Part shown: one piece after another, positions 1-10,576 of the stretch | Layout: the number at the start of each line of letters is the position of its first letter | How positions within the stretch are numbered: the first letter of the stretch is position 1 | From: Daucus carota subsp. sativus | Lineage: Eukaryota > Streptophyta > Magnoliopsida > Apiales > Apiaceae | DNA: 64,000 nucleotides | Assembly: GCF_001625215.2 (NCBI RefSeq) | Contig: NC_030382.2 | Span: forward strand, 46,837,364 to 46,901,363 | Reading direction: 5' to 3' | Translations under genes and position numbers: made by a program | Notes under the pieces: generated by a model | Database searches by the model: none | What the model saw: the letters and a program-made list of their open reading frames with translations, nothing else | What the model was told of the DNA's origin: nothing

Positions 1-1038
1 ACTCAAAACTCCGTATATGGAATGTAAGTAACCAGTATCACTTATACATCAGTAATACATCTTAAAATTACTTATCATATCAATATTTTATACATGCTTA
101 TATATTTTCAGTTCGACTACAACAAGATGGTTTACCTTGATGCCGACATCCAAGTGTTTGAAAACATCGACCATCTATTTGACACGCCGGATGGGTACTT
201 TTATGCTGTAATGGATTGCTTCTGTGAGAAGACGTGGAGCCATTCCCCCCAGTATTCAGTTGGGTATTGCCAGCAGTGCCCAGAGAAAGTAAAATGGCCT
301 GCTGAGATGGGTTGTCCACCTCCCTTGTACTTCAATGCGGGGATGTTTGTGTTTGAACCTAGTCATTTAGTTTATGAAAGCCTTCTTCAGACTCTCGTTA
401 TTACTGCACCAACCCCCTTTGCGGAGCAAGTAAGTGGTTTATATACCTCAATAAATATGTATATGCATGCATGCAAATATTAAATACAATTAATAAACAT
501 CAAATCACATATATGAAATTAAAATGCAGAACAGTAATAAAAAGGAAGTGATTTTACTTATCTAACCACTCTTCTGTTCTTAGGATTTCCTAAACATGTT
601 CTTTAACCACATGTACAAGCCTATTCCTCTAGCATACAACCTGGTTCTAGCAATGTTGTGGCGTCATCCAGAGAACGTTGAGCTTGAAAAAGTCAAAGTT
701 GTACATTATTGTGCTGCTGTAAGCTCTCTTCTCCAATAATATTTTATTCTGGGTGATACTAAATTAAAACAATTTATCAGTCCATATGCTTACTGTTTGG
801 TTCAACTTGCTGATAATAGGGATCAAAGCCATGGAGGTACACAGGCAAAGAAGCTAACATGGACAGAGAAGACATCAAGATGTTGGTTGCCAAATGGTGG
901 GCTATATACAATGATGAGACACTAGACTTTAAGGCTGAGAACTCTGCTCAAGAGGGAGAGACATGCTCGAGGTTATCTGTGATGGCTTCTGTCCAAGACC
1001 ATGCAATTTCTTATGCTCCTGCACATCTAACTGCTTAA
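1..1038 (+). CDS. GolS: Galactinol synthase, C-terminal part (left end outside window)
   Basis: Coding exons 1-23 (end of an exon whose start lies left of the window), 112-429, 584-718 and 820-1038 (stop TAA). All junctions are GT-AG and keep frame. The product is a GT8-family galactosyltransferase that transfers galactose from UDP-galactose to myo-inositol, the first committed step of raffinose-family oligosaccharide synthesis, in the cytosol. Visible family marks are the start of the catalytic region SKLRIWN-FDYNKMVYLDADIQ with a DAD metal-binding motif, the block NHMYKPIPLAYNLVLAML, WRHPENVELEKVKVVHYCAA and GSKPWRYTGKEANMDREDIK. The usual C-terminal APSAA pentapeptide is not present as such; the protein ends APAHLTA. 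The N-terminal exon or exons and promoter are outside the window, so intactness cannot be judged. GolS genes are typically induced by drought, cold and heat; no regulatory DNA is visible here. Confidence 0.93.
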
Positions 1039-1574
1039 GACTCGATAGAAAGAATAATCTTGAGCTTTCGGAGTTGGTGTACTAAAATTACTAGTACTTC
1101 TCCAAGACTACCCCACTAATACTTTTTCTAAGATATATGTTCTTACTATGGGTATGAGGCTTCACAAAATGTATAAAGATCCTCGATATGTAAGTATAGT
1201 TAATCATTGCTCAAAATTTTAATAGACCTACTACTATATCTCAATTTATATGTAGTTGCACTACTGCAGATTACAGTATATGAGTGACCACATTGAACTT
1301 ATTATCTCACATAAAATGATCAACCTTTATATAACTCTCAAGTATCAGATTAATAATCAAATACATAAATTGTGCAATTGCATATATAAGAATAAATTGA
1401 CAGGCTACTAGACAATAATGAAGGGGAAGAAATCTCCATAGTCAGATTAACACACTAACACGCACTGAATTAAAATAAGGAATTTATTTCTTCTTTTCAC
1501 TAGCTTACAATTACTTGGAGACTATAATAATTCTCGGTATGTCCCATAAGCAGCACCTAAATCAGTCCACCAAT
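1039..1574. other. GolS 3' UTR and AT-rich intergenic DNA
   Basis: This is the 3' UTR of the galactinol synthase gene followed by AT-rich DNA. I see no convincing reading frame, RNA gene or repeat with ends. Confidence 0.6.
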
Positions 1575-1924
1575 GAGCAAGTCCAACAGGTGCCTTATTT
1601 GATGTCCTAAATCAAAATTTAGGACAACTGACAAAAATAAAAGCTCCAACAGTGTCCTAGAAATGCCTTAAATTGCTAGGACATCTTTCATCTGCCTTAT
1701 TCTTAAGGCTGCCCTACTCAAGCCTCGTTTTAGTCTTAATAATAAAATATTATTATCCCCTCTCTTTCCACACTTAAAATTCAATTTATTAATTTTTTGA
1801 TAATAGGGCTTGTGGATAAGGATTCTTGTTGGAGTGAATGTACAAAAATGATGTCATAAACTACCAGGACACTATATTTTATAATATATATAAGGCAATC
1901 ACTAGGACACTCTTGGACTTGCTA
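1575..1924. mobile_element. MITE with GAGCAAGTCC-type ends
   Basis: Left end GAGCAAGTCCAA and right end TTGGACTTGCT are inverted repeats about 350 bp apart, with no coding capacity between them. The ends match those of elements at 13637, 45160 and, more loosely, 14250, 53889 and 55283 in this window. Most of those have TAA or TTA target duplications, which suggests a PIF/Harbinger-type family; here the duplication is not recognisable. It lies between GolS and the 3' end of MTOPVIB. Confidence 0.65.
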
Positions 1925-2410
1925 CCTAGTGAATAGTGAACCCGTATTGGGGGTTCTGAAGCTAAGTAAAATAGGTTTATGTTCTGATACTCTTAAATTG
2001 TCTAGCTAAAAGGTCATTATTTATTTTTGGAATATAATTGTACAAACATCTTTAACTCAGGAATGGATGTAATACGTAGTAAAGGCAGTACAATGTTCAA
2101 TATTCCAATTCCATACAGACACACCCCTGGCATACAGTGCTTGAAGTATGTACCAAACCACAATACTAATGCGTGGAACTAAAATAATTTACCTAAAATT
2201 GTCAAAAAACAACCGATGCTAATTAAAGTCAGAGATGTTCAGCATGACTACAAACAAATACGAGGCTCAAATGTGTACCTTTATGTCCATTAGATGTGTA
2301 ATTCATAAGGCTTCAAAAATCACATATTGCTGCTACTAGCATCAAACTGGTCATGTATCAGAATTTAGCATAACGTTTCGATGAAGTGCTCATGAGGTAC
2401 ATGAAGATTC

Positions 2411-5400
2411 CTATAGATATAAGGAACTATCAGCTTCCTCACCTTCTTCATAGTCATCTAGGCAGTTGTGTTCCTTGTAGAAGCGATCATCAAAAAGGTA
2501 AGGAGTAGCTTCTTGGTTTCTCTGTGGCTTTCTATCATTTAGATCGATAACTGAAAGGAGCCTTTCTTTGATACAATTTTCTACAGCTTCAGATTTTATT
2601 TTTTGAGGCTGCAAGCCAAGAAGAGAAAGGCATTCTCCTTGAAAGTTTGAATCATTTGAAGACAAAATTAGTCCTGCTAATGTTCTGGCAAGATCAGGTG
2701 CATAACTGCGAATCTGAGGCAAAAGAATGTTAAGGATAGCCAGCAAATGTAATAAATTGACAGCCACGCTTCGTTAAAGATACTTTTCATCTTTTAAACA
2801 TCAGAAGCATCAAAGCAGTTGGCTAATAGAAAGCCTGATAATCAAGGATCAAATATATACTAGCAGCAGTATGTTATGATCATAGATGAACTGCCAACAC
2901 AACATTTTTCTGAAACCAGAATGCTTCATTAGAAAGCCATTTGATCTATATTATAGCAGTTAGTGACTCTTAACCACATCTATATGATATGAACATTCTC
3001 CCGCTTGATTTAATATTTATTAATATGCGCAGAGTATCTTCCTTAATAGCCAACTATGTCACATCACTAGGTAACTCCTGTGTGTCAAGTCTACCTGTAG
3101 TTAGGACATTACTAATGGATCATAGACTCATTTCATTAGTCTTTGAAAGAAAGAAAGTTCTTACCTTCAGTGTTTGTGCTGTAAGAAGAACACCAGCATT
3201 TTTCTCCTTCAAATTGTCTAGAGCAAGTTTAACAGCTTTTCTGGTAAGACTTCGCTCAGTTGTGTCCTTTTGATTTGCAGGTAGCATTACGACTTTGGCA
3301 GCATGTTAAGAAAAACAATGTACATGATAAAAAAGATACATATGAGATGACATGCATAATGCTTAATGCAAAATAAACTATGTATCTAATCAGTGACTTG
3401 ATTTATATCACTCGCTGATGGATATTGTTTTTGATAACGGTGGAGTACAATATCAATATGGAAACCCAGTGGTAAATTCTCCCATTCAAGTAAAGCATCA
3501 CTATTTTCATCTGAATAGCTCCGCAAAGTTAAGCCATAACTTTTCCAATCAATGCTTGTCAATGCATTCAGGGAAGGTCTTGAAATCAAACAAGGTGAAA
3601 AGTCTTTGTAATATAAAACCTGAAAGTGGAACTTAAAGTCATTTATATCTTTTATAGCAGCAAAATTAGCAACTCTACAGATACAAGTCTAAGAGGATGC
3701 ATATCTCTTAATTCGTCTTTTGATCTTAGGTATGCAGTGAGCACTAAGCATTAAATATTAAGTAAAACCAGGCATATTGCTACTATAATCATGATGATGA
3801 ATCATCTGTAACTCCAATGGACAGCACTAGAAATTATTCCCGGCAGAATATGATCCTACACCTCAATAAAATAACATATTTGTATGAACTAAATATGTTC
3901 CAGAAATTTTTCTGCTAAGGTGAATGTATGCGTATATAGTTAGTGTTTTATAGTTTAAACAAATCTATTGCCCTTTTTAGTTTGGCCTAAAACAGCAAAA
4001 GCATCCTGAAAAAGAATCTTACTTTGATTGGATTTCGAGATTAGAATCCAAAGTACCTAACTCGGAACATTATATCTAACCTCTTATTAAATATTGTGGT
4101 CTAGTTACTTTACAGCAAAATGAAGTTTAAATTGCCGACTATTGAGTTATTTGAATCTCTAGCATTATTCAGCGAAATTGATTATACTGTGCTTATAATG
4201 TGCCACTTGCAACAATGAATAGGTTTAATGCACTAGACACTACTGACTGAAGTTTATGTTCTTTCCTTCAAATTTTACGCAAGAGGCAGGAGATTAGAGA
4301 TTAGACTAGACACTATAAACTAAAGTCCTTCCCTTCAGGACTGTTATTTGACTAACTCCTACAGACTTTTATTTGACTACTTCAACACATATCTGCAGCT
4401 CTTGGATTCACTTTCTAACACTCTTTAAATCTGAATCACTGAATGTTGCATAACTCTATCCTTTGTCGGTTTTGAAAATCATTTGACACTGCACTTCGTT
4501 TTGTTTGAAGTAGCAAATCATCATTTTTCTTGATGGATGTGATTTTATTTATATGATTGTTTATTTGTTTTTTTTTTTTTGTTTACGATTATGGATATGG
4601 TTTAGGGGTCATAGGGCATGTGTTATGATTTTTGGTCATGGTCTTGTGGTTTTTTTGGTCATGGTGTCGTACACCCCTGGATTGTCCATTATAACAGGAA
4701 CTTTATACACTTCTGCAACATTTTCGCTCAAATCATTCGCCATAAGATAGTACTCCATCTTCACATCCCATAATTGTTAATAACTTACATCCAACACTGG
4801 TGCTGCCATGGCATTACAAGAGTGCTCTAAATTCAGAGTCACCTGGTTGTAGGCAGCTTGTAGGCTGTTTATCAACTGGTAAGAGGCTGTTTGTTTGTGT
4901 TTTGTGTGGACAGGTGTAGTGTTTGGAAATAGAAAAGCAGGTCCCTTAAGAACAAGAGTATGCTCTGATGCCATTTTAAAGGTTATTGAGCTGATCAATA
5001 GGCTATAGAATTATAGAAAAACTGATATATTTTATTAATTCAGCTGATATCTTTTTAGAGACAGCTATTGGGTTAGATAGATATAGCATAAGCAGCACAT
5101 ATCCTGGAGCTAATTAAACTATCCAACTTCTCTAAATATCTAAACCTAGACTCCGCTTGCTAGCTACAAAATAACTTGATTTTGGAGAATATTTTTCCGC
5201 AAAATAAATTCTCGGGAATATATTTTCCAGAAACGAAAATCATTTTCTTGGAAAATATTGTCATGAGACTGTCGTTGAAAACAGTTATAAAAATTGGTGG
5301 AAAATAGATCAATCTGGAAAATGTTTTCCTCTGTTGAGATTTGAGAAGGGGAAGTCATTTTTAGAAGGAATTTCCTTCTTTGGAAAACATTTTATTTTCC

Positions 5401-8400
5401 ATGAACCCAGCAAATGCAGGAAAAAAAATTCCAGATTTTCCGGAATGTAAACAAACACTGCAAAATGAGGAAGACATTTTCTAACAAACAAACGGAGCCC
5501 TAACTAAAGTCCTACCATTCTGGACAGTTATTTGACTAACTTCTACAGACTTTTATTTGACTACATTAACACGAATTTGCAGCTCTTGGATTTACTTTCT
5601 AACAGCTCGACTAGTATGGTACGTTACATATATCAGGTTCTCTTATACAATTATTAATGCAATTAAATGATGTATGCAGGGTATTACTATAATATACAAG
5701 TACAATGTTCGTTAACCCATCAAGTAGGCCACACAATGTGTTATGACAATAAAGACGCACACAATGACAAAAAACTCGCAACTTCGAACAAGTAGAACAA
5801 GCATTTTATTTCCAGTCTCTCCTTATATATTATAACAGACACCATAGCAGGTATAAATAGCCAATATTCAATAGAAGCTACACAAATTTCATTTCTGATA
5901 CATCCAAATACTTAAAAGATTGTTAAATTATATAACTCTAACCTCTGTTTTTCCACAGCATACGGGGATGCAAGAAGGACTAGTCGACTTTGATAATTGA
6001 CTAATAATTATGACAGCTTCCAACACTTGTCCAGCATTTCTACCACTTTTTGAGCAGCAAGCCACCCCAGTTCCAACTTTTAGATGTTCTCTGATATTTA
6101 GAAGGCATGGGAACAAGTACAAATTTTCAATTAGGTAACCAGAGAAACACAGTGCTCTATCTTTTTAAAGTTCCACAGGAATCAACAGGAAATTTTAGCA
6201 GATACAATATCAACTTGATATTGACAACTGTAGTTCAAGGTTACTAGAGTAAGACTAAAAAATCAAAGGCAAGAAGGCTTTAATAACAACATATTTATGA
6301 ATAATTATCAAAGTTAACATGACAAGGCATTCAGAAAACCTAGTATCAGCTTCATGATGCAAATGTTATAAAAGAGAGCTGCATTAATCTGAGTGAAACT
6401 ACTTTTAGCTATTGTTATTTTTGGTGAACAGCATATCTCAGTCTGCATCCTAAAGACTAAAAGAGACATACAATCTACACCGGCACTTCCCATTTTTAAC
6501 TCACCGATCTGGGAAGCAAGAGTGGCAGATATTATGTAGACGATGATTATGCTTGAGAACATAATCCTCGAGGCCTGACTTCAGATATTCAATATTAGAA
6601 TCAGACGATAACGATACACATTGAATTGCTTGAATAATATCTTCATATCTTGAACCAGAAGGATCACCGTGGTCAATTCCAATTTCAATAGCCAGCTTCT
6701 GAAAAAAGCAGGACAGGCACACATGTTGATAAAGATATTAATGTAATAGCTCAACTATTGTACGTCGCGGAGGGAGGGAGGGAGGGAGGGGGAGAGAGAG
6801 AGATCAACAACAGGCTTGTCTTTCTAAGATGGACAACTTAAATTAATCAATCATGATGAACACCATATATCTACTTTTTGTTTTTGTTTTCATTTACTTT
6901 CCTGAGCAGTGATTTACCTATAGGTGAAACTCACAGCTAACAATTCTCAGAAAATTAAGAGGAGCTTTAGGGATAGCGCAGTTGACTTTCAAGAGTTGAA
7001 ATAATTAAAAAACATTAGAAATAAATCAAGACATGGCAGATTTAGAGTAGCATTTCAAACTTACAGGAATCATCAAAATTCGCATCTGCAAGACAAGAAT
7101 AAAATAGGAAAAGTGAGAGAGCAACAAGAGATGAGCGATATAGAAGACCAATACTCTCTAGGCAATCCAAACAAGTAAAAGTACAAATGTCATCTGAAAG
7201 AAGTGAAGTTTCTGACCTTTTGAAGATAGCGAATGATCTGAGCCAGTAAGTCGTCAACAGTTTCCAACGTTGACAGTGATATTTCAGTACCGCTAGGTAA
7301 AACAAAAAGAGTAAGACGATCAGGTATTGTATTTAGAGTTGGTATTGTAATCACATAAACTTCTGGTCAGTAGCGTGCCTGAACTTGGCACCATTTTTTG
7401 AGGCCGGAGGTGATTGTGTTAGTCTTTGCATGGACAAATCTCCTTTTAGATTCAGATTATGGTGATATATCTTATCATCACTAATGTCTAATTGATACAA
7501 GGATGAAAAGTCAGAAAAGAGTTCAAATCACAATCTTTATACTTGGTTCGAGCTTGCGCATTAGATACATAATCAGCAAGAGAAAAAAGGATTGCAATAG
7601 AGCCAAGACTGATTCGCTTTTACAATGAAAATAAATCTTAATCAAACCAACGTGCATAGCTCGAGAATGGATCTGATGATTACACTGAAAGGAAAGTAGT
7701 CTACACAAGACGTCCAGTGGGTAACCAATATGATAATATACATCTACACAATTTTATAAAGAACATAAATGATATACCACAAAGGTATGCAAACATATCA
7801 GAAGAAAGATACATCTCATCACAAGCAAAGATAGTCTTAGCGTTATTTCTTATAATAACATTATAACTCACGAAGAACATAGAACATGCAATAGTGTCCA
7901 ATTAATTTGTATAATAAGCAGCTGCCATCTCCAAAAACATTTAGCAACAGCAAGTCAGAGAGGCAATGACTGGAAAAGGGTTAAAGCTTACTGGTAGTTG
8001 CAACCGAAATAACTCCATCTGCATTAGAAGTGGAGAGTAAAGACATTAGCCAGATAATCTCTAAAAGGCAAATTTAACAATTTTCTTAAATTTATTTACC
8101 CGCATCTTAAAGTATATATAAATTCTTGTGCATGAACCTATCAACATATGTGGGCTAAATTATTACTCCATATCATAAAGAAGTGCAGAACTTGTGAGTT
8201 GTAACATTGAACATGCACCTGATTGTTTCACTTGTTCAGTTTCAAGACTTTGGATGCTACAACTTCGTGAAATATTGTCAGATGAACAGTCCAATTAAAT
8301 GTAAACTAGTTGACTATTTTAACATATTACATATAAAACATATACACTAATATCATACCAAGACCCAAGCATGAGAACGAAGAAACCAGCAGTCTTGAAA

Positions 8401-9271
8401 TAATTCATCAAGGATTCAATGGACCAGCAGTCATGAAATAATACTCAAGGATTCAAACGACACCCCCCCCCCCCCCCCCCAAAACCCTCCCAAACCCTCT
8501 TGATGGCATTACAATCAATAGTCAGAGAAAACAAATTAGAAGCCACATTTTGAGTCCCAAGGGAACTTCCTCCATATAACATACAAATAAGAGGAAAAAG
8601 AATATGTACCCCATGTCTCGTCCAAAAAGAGATCCTGCGAGATTTTTATATTCAGAAACTCCTCCAAGCAACTTCCAACGCCAGTATCAGAAACTGATCA
8701 TTCAATAGAAAACCTCTTAATCATGCTTTCCTCAATATATAGACATATGAATTATTTTCACATTAACTTCCCCAAACAAAAATCAAGTATCATTCAGTAG
8801 GCTCGGTTTCATCTCACTTTCCTAAATTTCGAGAAAACAATATCTAAGCAGCTTCCACATTCACATATATCAACAGAATTGGAGAAACCAATGAGCTACA
8901 ACAAACTCAAGTCATTGATAACCAGGTAAAACAAGCATTTGGGAGAGAGGGGGGGGGGAGGGAGGGAGAGGGAGAGAGAGGGGGAGAGAGAGAGAGAGAT
9001 TGATTCAATAATTATTTTCTTTTTGAAAGAAAGGATAACAATAAAAGATCCTAGGCGGTGGGGAATCGGGGTTTGAGAGCGCAGGAAAAATACACACGCT
9101 ATACATACTCTCTTCAACGTCTCATATCTAAGCAGCTTCCACATTCACATATATCAACAGAATTGGAGAAACCAATGAGCTACAACAAACTCAAGTCATT
9201 GATAACCAGGTAAAACAAGCATTTGAGAGGGAGAGAGGGGGAGAGAGAGGGGGGAGAGAGGGAGGGAGAGG

Positions 9272-9358
<87 letters not shown>

Positions 9359-9622
9359 CTAGATATACGGACGAAAGGAGGATCGGAGAGAGGAGATGAT
9401 TTCAAAGAGACAGACAATCTACAGAGATCATCTAACAGGCGGCATCGTTGAATCGCCAGGTACATAAACTGCAAAGTAAATTAGAACAATATTCACATAT
9501 ATTTTTTGGCTAATTATAATGACGAAAAGCATGATTAACGAGTTTCTTGAAAAGAAATTGCAGATTAGTCAAGAGATTTCACTCACATATCGACATAGCT
9601 CGTGTATCGAAGAGGCTTCCAT
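2411..9622 (-). CDS. MTOPVIB: MTOPVIB, meiotic topoisomerase VI subunit B-like protein
   Basis: Twelve coding exons (minus strand): 9587-9622, 9360-9468, 8610-8693, 7992-8018, 7379-7487, 7217-7292, 7065-7085, 6505-6698, 5943-6090, 3426-3619, 3165-3294 and 2411-2713. They sum to 1431 nt, 476 residues, close to the plant family length. The family forms the meiotic SPO11-1/SPO11-2 complex that makes programmed DNA double-strand breaks in the nucleus. Marks: start MEASSIHEL, conserved RCRLLDDLCRLSV, a GHKL-type ATP-binding signature SDTGVGS (residues 50-56), SGTEISLSTLETVDDLL (122-138), SGLEDYVLKH, and transducer-like KDFSPC and SIDWKSYGL. The C-terminal exon is acidic (YEEGEEAD). Introns 1-9 and 11 are GT-AG except intron 5 (GC-AG). 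Intron 10 looks U12-type with AT-AA ends. Intron 2 holds a microsatellite and a duplicated, inverted piece of this gene's promoter. The name rests on remembered similarity to Arabidopsis At1g60460. Confidence 0.9.
3295..3425 (-). other. Candidate U12-type intron 10 of MTOPVIB (AT-AA ends)
   Basis: The intron is 131 nt. Its 5' end reads ATATCCATC, agreeing with the U12 donor consensus ATATCCTT at the first six positions. Near the 3' end there is TTTTCTTAAC, an almost perfect U12 branch-point element, about 11 nt before the splice point. Frame is kept only if the intron ends ...GCCAA, giving Q-V-V-M across the junction; ending one dinucleotide later at AAAG breaks the frame. No suitable GT donor is seen in exon 10 after the conserved HIDIVLH block. 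Confidence 0.65.
4318..4422. repeat. Direct repeat in MTOPVIB intron 9, copy 1 (copy 2 at 5502-5606)
   Basis: About 105 bp is repeated in the same orientation at 5502-5606 with roughly 85% identity by eye, for example the shared CTACAGACTTTTATTTGACT and GCAGCTCTTGGATT. The copies bracket about 1.08 kb of intron sequence. No primer-binding site or polypurine tract was recognised, so I read it as an old segmental duplication or insertion scar, not as LTRs. Confidence 0.7.
6768..6812. repeat. GGGA/GA-rich simple repeat in MTOPVIB intron 7
   Basis: Repeated GGGA units pass into (GA)n. This is a simple-sequence tract inside an intron. Confidence 0.8.
7293..7378 (-). other. GC-AG intron 5 of MTOPVIB
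   Basis: The 86-nt intron has donor AG|GCACGC and acceptor TTACCTAG. Joining 7379 to 7292 gives K-F-S-G-T-E-I-S in frame. No GT donor nearby gives the conserved SGTEIS junction. Plant GC-AG introns usually read AG|GCAAGT, so this donor is weaker than usual. Confidence 0.75.
8463..8480. repeat. Poly-C tract of 18 bases in MTOPVIB intron 3
   Basis: There are 18 consecutive C on the plus strand (poly-G in the MTOPVIB transcript). This is unusual in AT-rich intron DNA and its length is prone to sequencing error. Confidence 0.85.
8841..9224. repeat. Direct duplication in MTOPVIB intron 2 (8841-8940 and 9125-9224)
   Basis: A 100-bp block is repeated without visible change at 8841-8940 and 9125-9224, in direct orientation with a 284-bp period. 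Each copy is followed by GA-rich sequence. Between the copies lies an inverted copy of the MTOPVIB promoter and 5' UTR (9003-9124). The perfect identity suggests a very recent event or an assembly problem. Confidence 0.85.
9003..9124 (+). repeat. Inverted copy of the MTOPVIB promoter/5' UTR inside intron 2
   Basis: Read on the plus strand, 9003-9124 matches the minus strand of 9640-9773, the promoter and 5' UTR of MTOPVIB. About 40 bp next to the 9124 end, including CACGCTATACATACTCTCTT, is identical. Further out there are point differences and an 8-bp deletion that removes the TATAAAA of the gene copy. The copy therefore faces opposite to the gene and lacks its TATA box. Confidence 0.85.
9225..9354. 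repeat. GA microsatellite next to the intron 2 donor
   Basis: Imperfect GGGA/GA sequence runs into a pure (GA)n tract of about 80 bp up to 9354. On the MTOPVIB strand it reads (TC)n and starts within the first few bases of intron 2: donor GTATTC, then (TC)n. Its length is likely to vary between individuals. Confidence 0.9.
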
Positions 9623-9719
9623 TACAAACTTTGCTCCCTGATGAGACGTTGAAGAGAGTATGTATAGCGTGTGTATTTTTCCCGCGCTCTCAAATCCCCA
9701 ATTCCCCACCGCGTAGATC

Positions 9720-9726
9720 TTTTATA
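9720..9726 (-). promoter_or_regulatory. Probable TATA box of MTOPVIB
   Basis: TATAAAA on the minus strand, about 100 nt upstream of the ATG at 9622, with no other good TATA motif close by. A start site about 30 nt downstream would give a 5' UTR of roughly 70 nt. Confidence 0.5.
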
Positions 9727-9772
9727 GTTTTATTGTTATCCTCTCTTACAAAAAGAAAATAATTATTGAATT

Positions 9773-9829
9773 AACTTTGCGGACCGTTTTCTGTCAAAAA
9801 AAAAAAAAAAAAAACTTTGCGGACCGTTT
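9773..9829. mobile_element. Tiny poly-A retroposition scar with 17-bp target duplication
   Basis: The 17-bp sequence AACTTTGCGGACCGTTT occurs at 9773-9789 and 9813-9829. Between the copies is only TCTGTC plus a run of A. A long perfect target duplication around a poly-A tail is the mark of target-primed reverse transcription, here almost completely 5'-truncated. Slippage on a short tandem duplication is the alternative. It sits about 150 bp upstream of the MTOPVIB start codon. Confidence 0.6.
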
Positions 9830-10576
9830 ATATAACCCTTTGTGGGATGTGGTCGGGCAACGGCTTATATATTTAAAAATAAGTTTTGAAAAAGTAGAAT
9901 TTGATGTAAAAAAAATATTTAGAAATAAGTTCTTATTTGTTGCACTCAAAAAAAAAGTTCTTATTTGCGAAAATAGAAATAACCAAAAAAACCATAGTAT
10001 TTTATGACAAAAATGATAAAAACACGGGAGACTCATTTTCCATAGTTTTAAGTACGAAAATATGATTAGCTTTGTAAAATGTTTCTTTTAATTTAATATT
10101 TTTTAAAATTCAAAACAGATGCCTAATATTTATATTATTATAAAATAAAATCAGAGAAGTCCTAAATTACATGAGTATAAAATATTATGTGCCCAAAAAT
10201 TGTTCCCAAACACTATTTTCAAAATTTTAAATATAATTTAATTGATTTCACTCATATTAATAATAATGATTGATTCTCAAAATTATAGGATAATATTTGA
10301 TTATTTTCACTTATAATAATAATTAATAATAATATTCGACATTGTCCGTACACATAAACGGTCCATTAAAGTCAGTAATTTGATTGCCAAGTTGTTTGGA
10401 AAAAGCCCGTGACAGGGACAAATAGATCTGGATACGTTAGGTTACTCCCCTTCCACAGTCTTTAAGGAACTCAGCTCAGGCTCTGCAGTGTAATTTTTGG
10501 GAAGTAATTATTTCATCACCACCAAGATTGTCAAGGTATCTAACAAGCACCTCCATCACAACCCCTACGAGCTCTC
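9830..10576. other. AT-rich intergenic DNA between MTOPVIB promoter and NRX1 3' end
   Basis: The distal part of the MTOPVIB upstream region is AT-rich with A/T homopolymers, followed by the 3' UTR of NRX1 (minus strand) just left of 10577. No gene, RNA or bounded repeat was recognised. Confidence 0.6.

Noticed and set aside
4318-5606. Direct repeats read as LTRs of a small LTR retrotransposon
   Set aside because: No TG...CA ends, no primer-binding site, no polypurine tract and no 5-bp duplication were recognised.
8896-9144. 82-codon minus-strand frame rich in Ser-Leu-Pro repeats
   Set aside because: It is a translation of the GA/TC simple repeat and the inverted promoter copy inside MTOPVIB intron 2.
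9547-9762. 71-codon plus-strand frame
   Set aside because: It lies antisense to MTOPVIB exon 1, 5' UTR and promoter, with no protein-like features.
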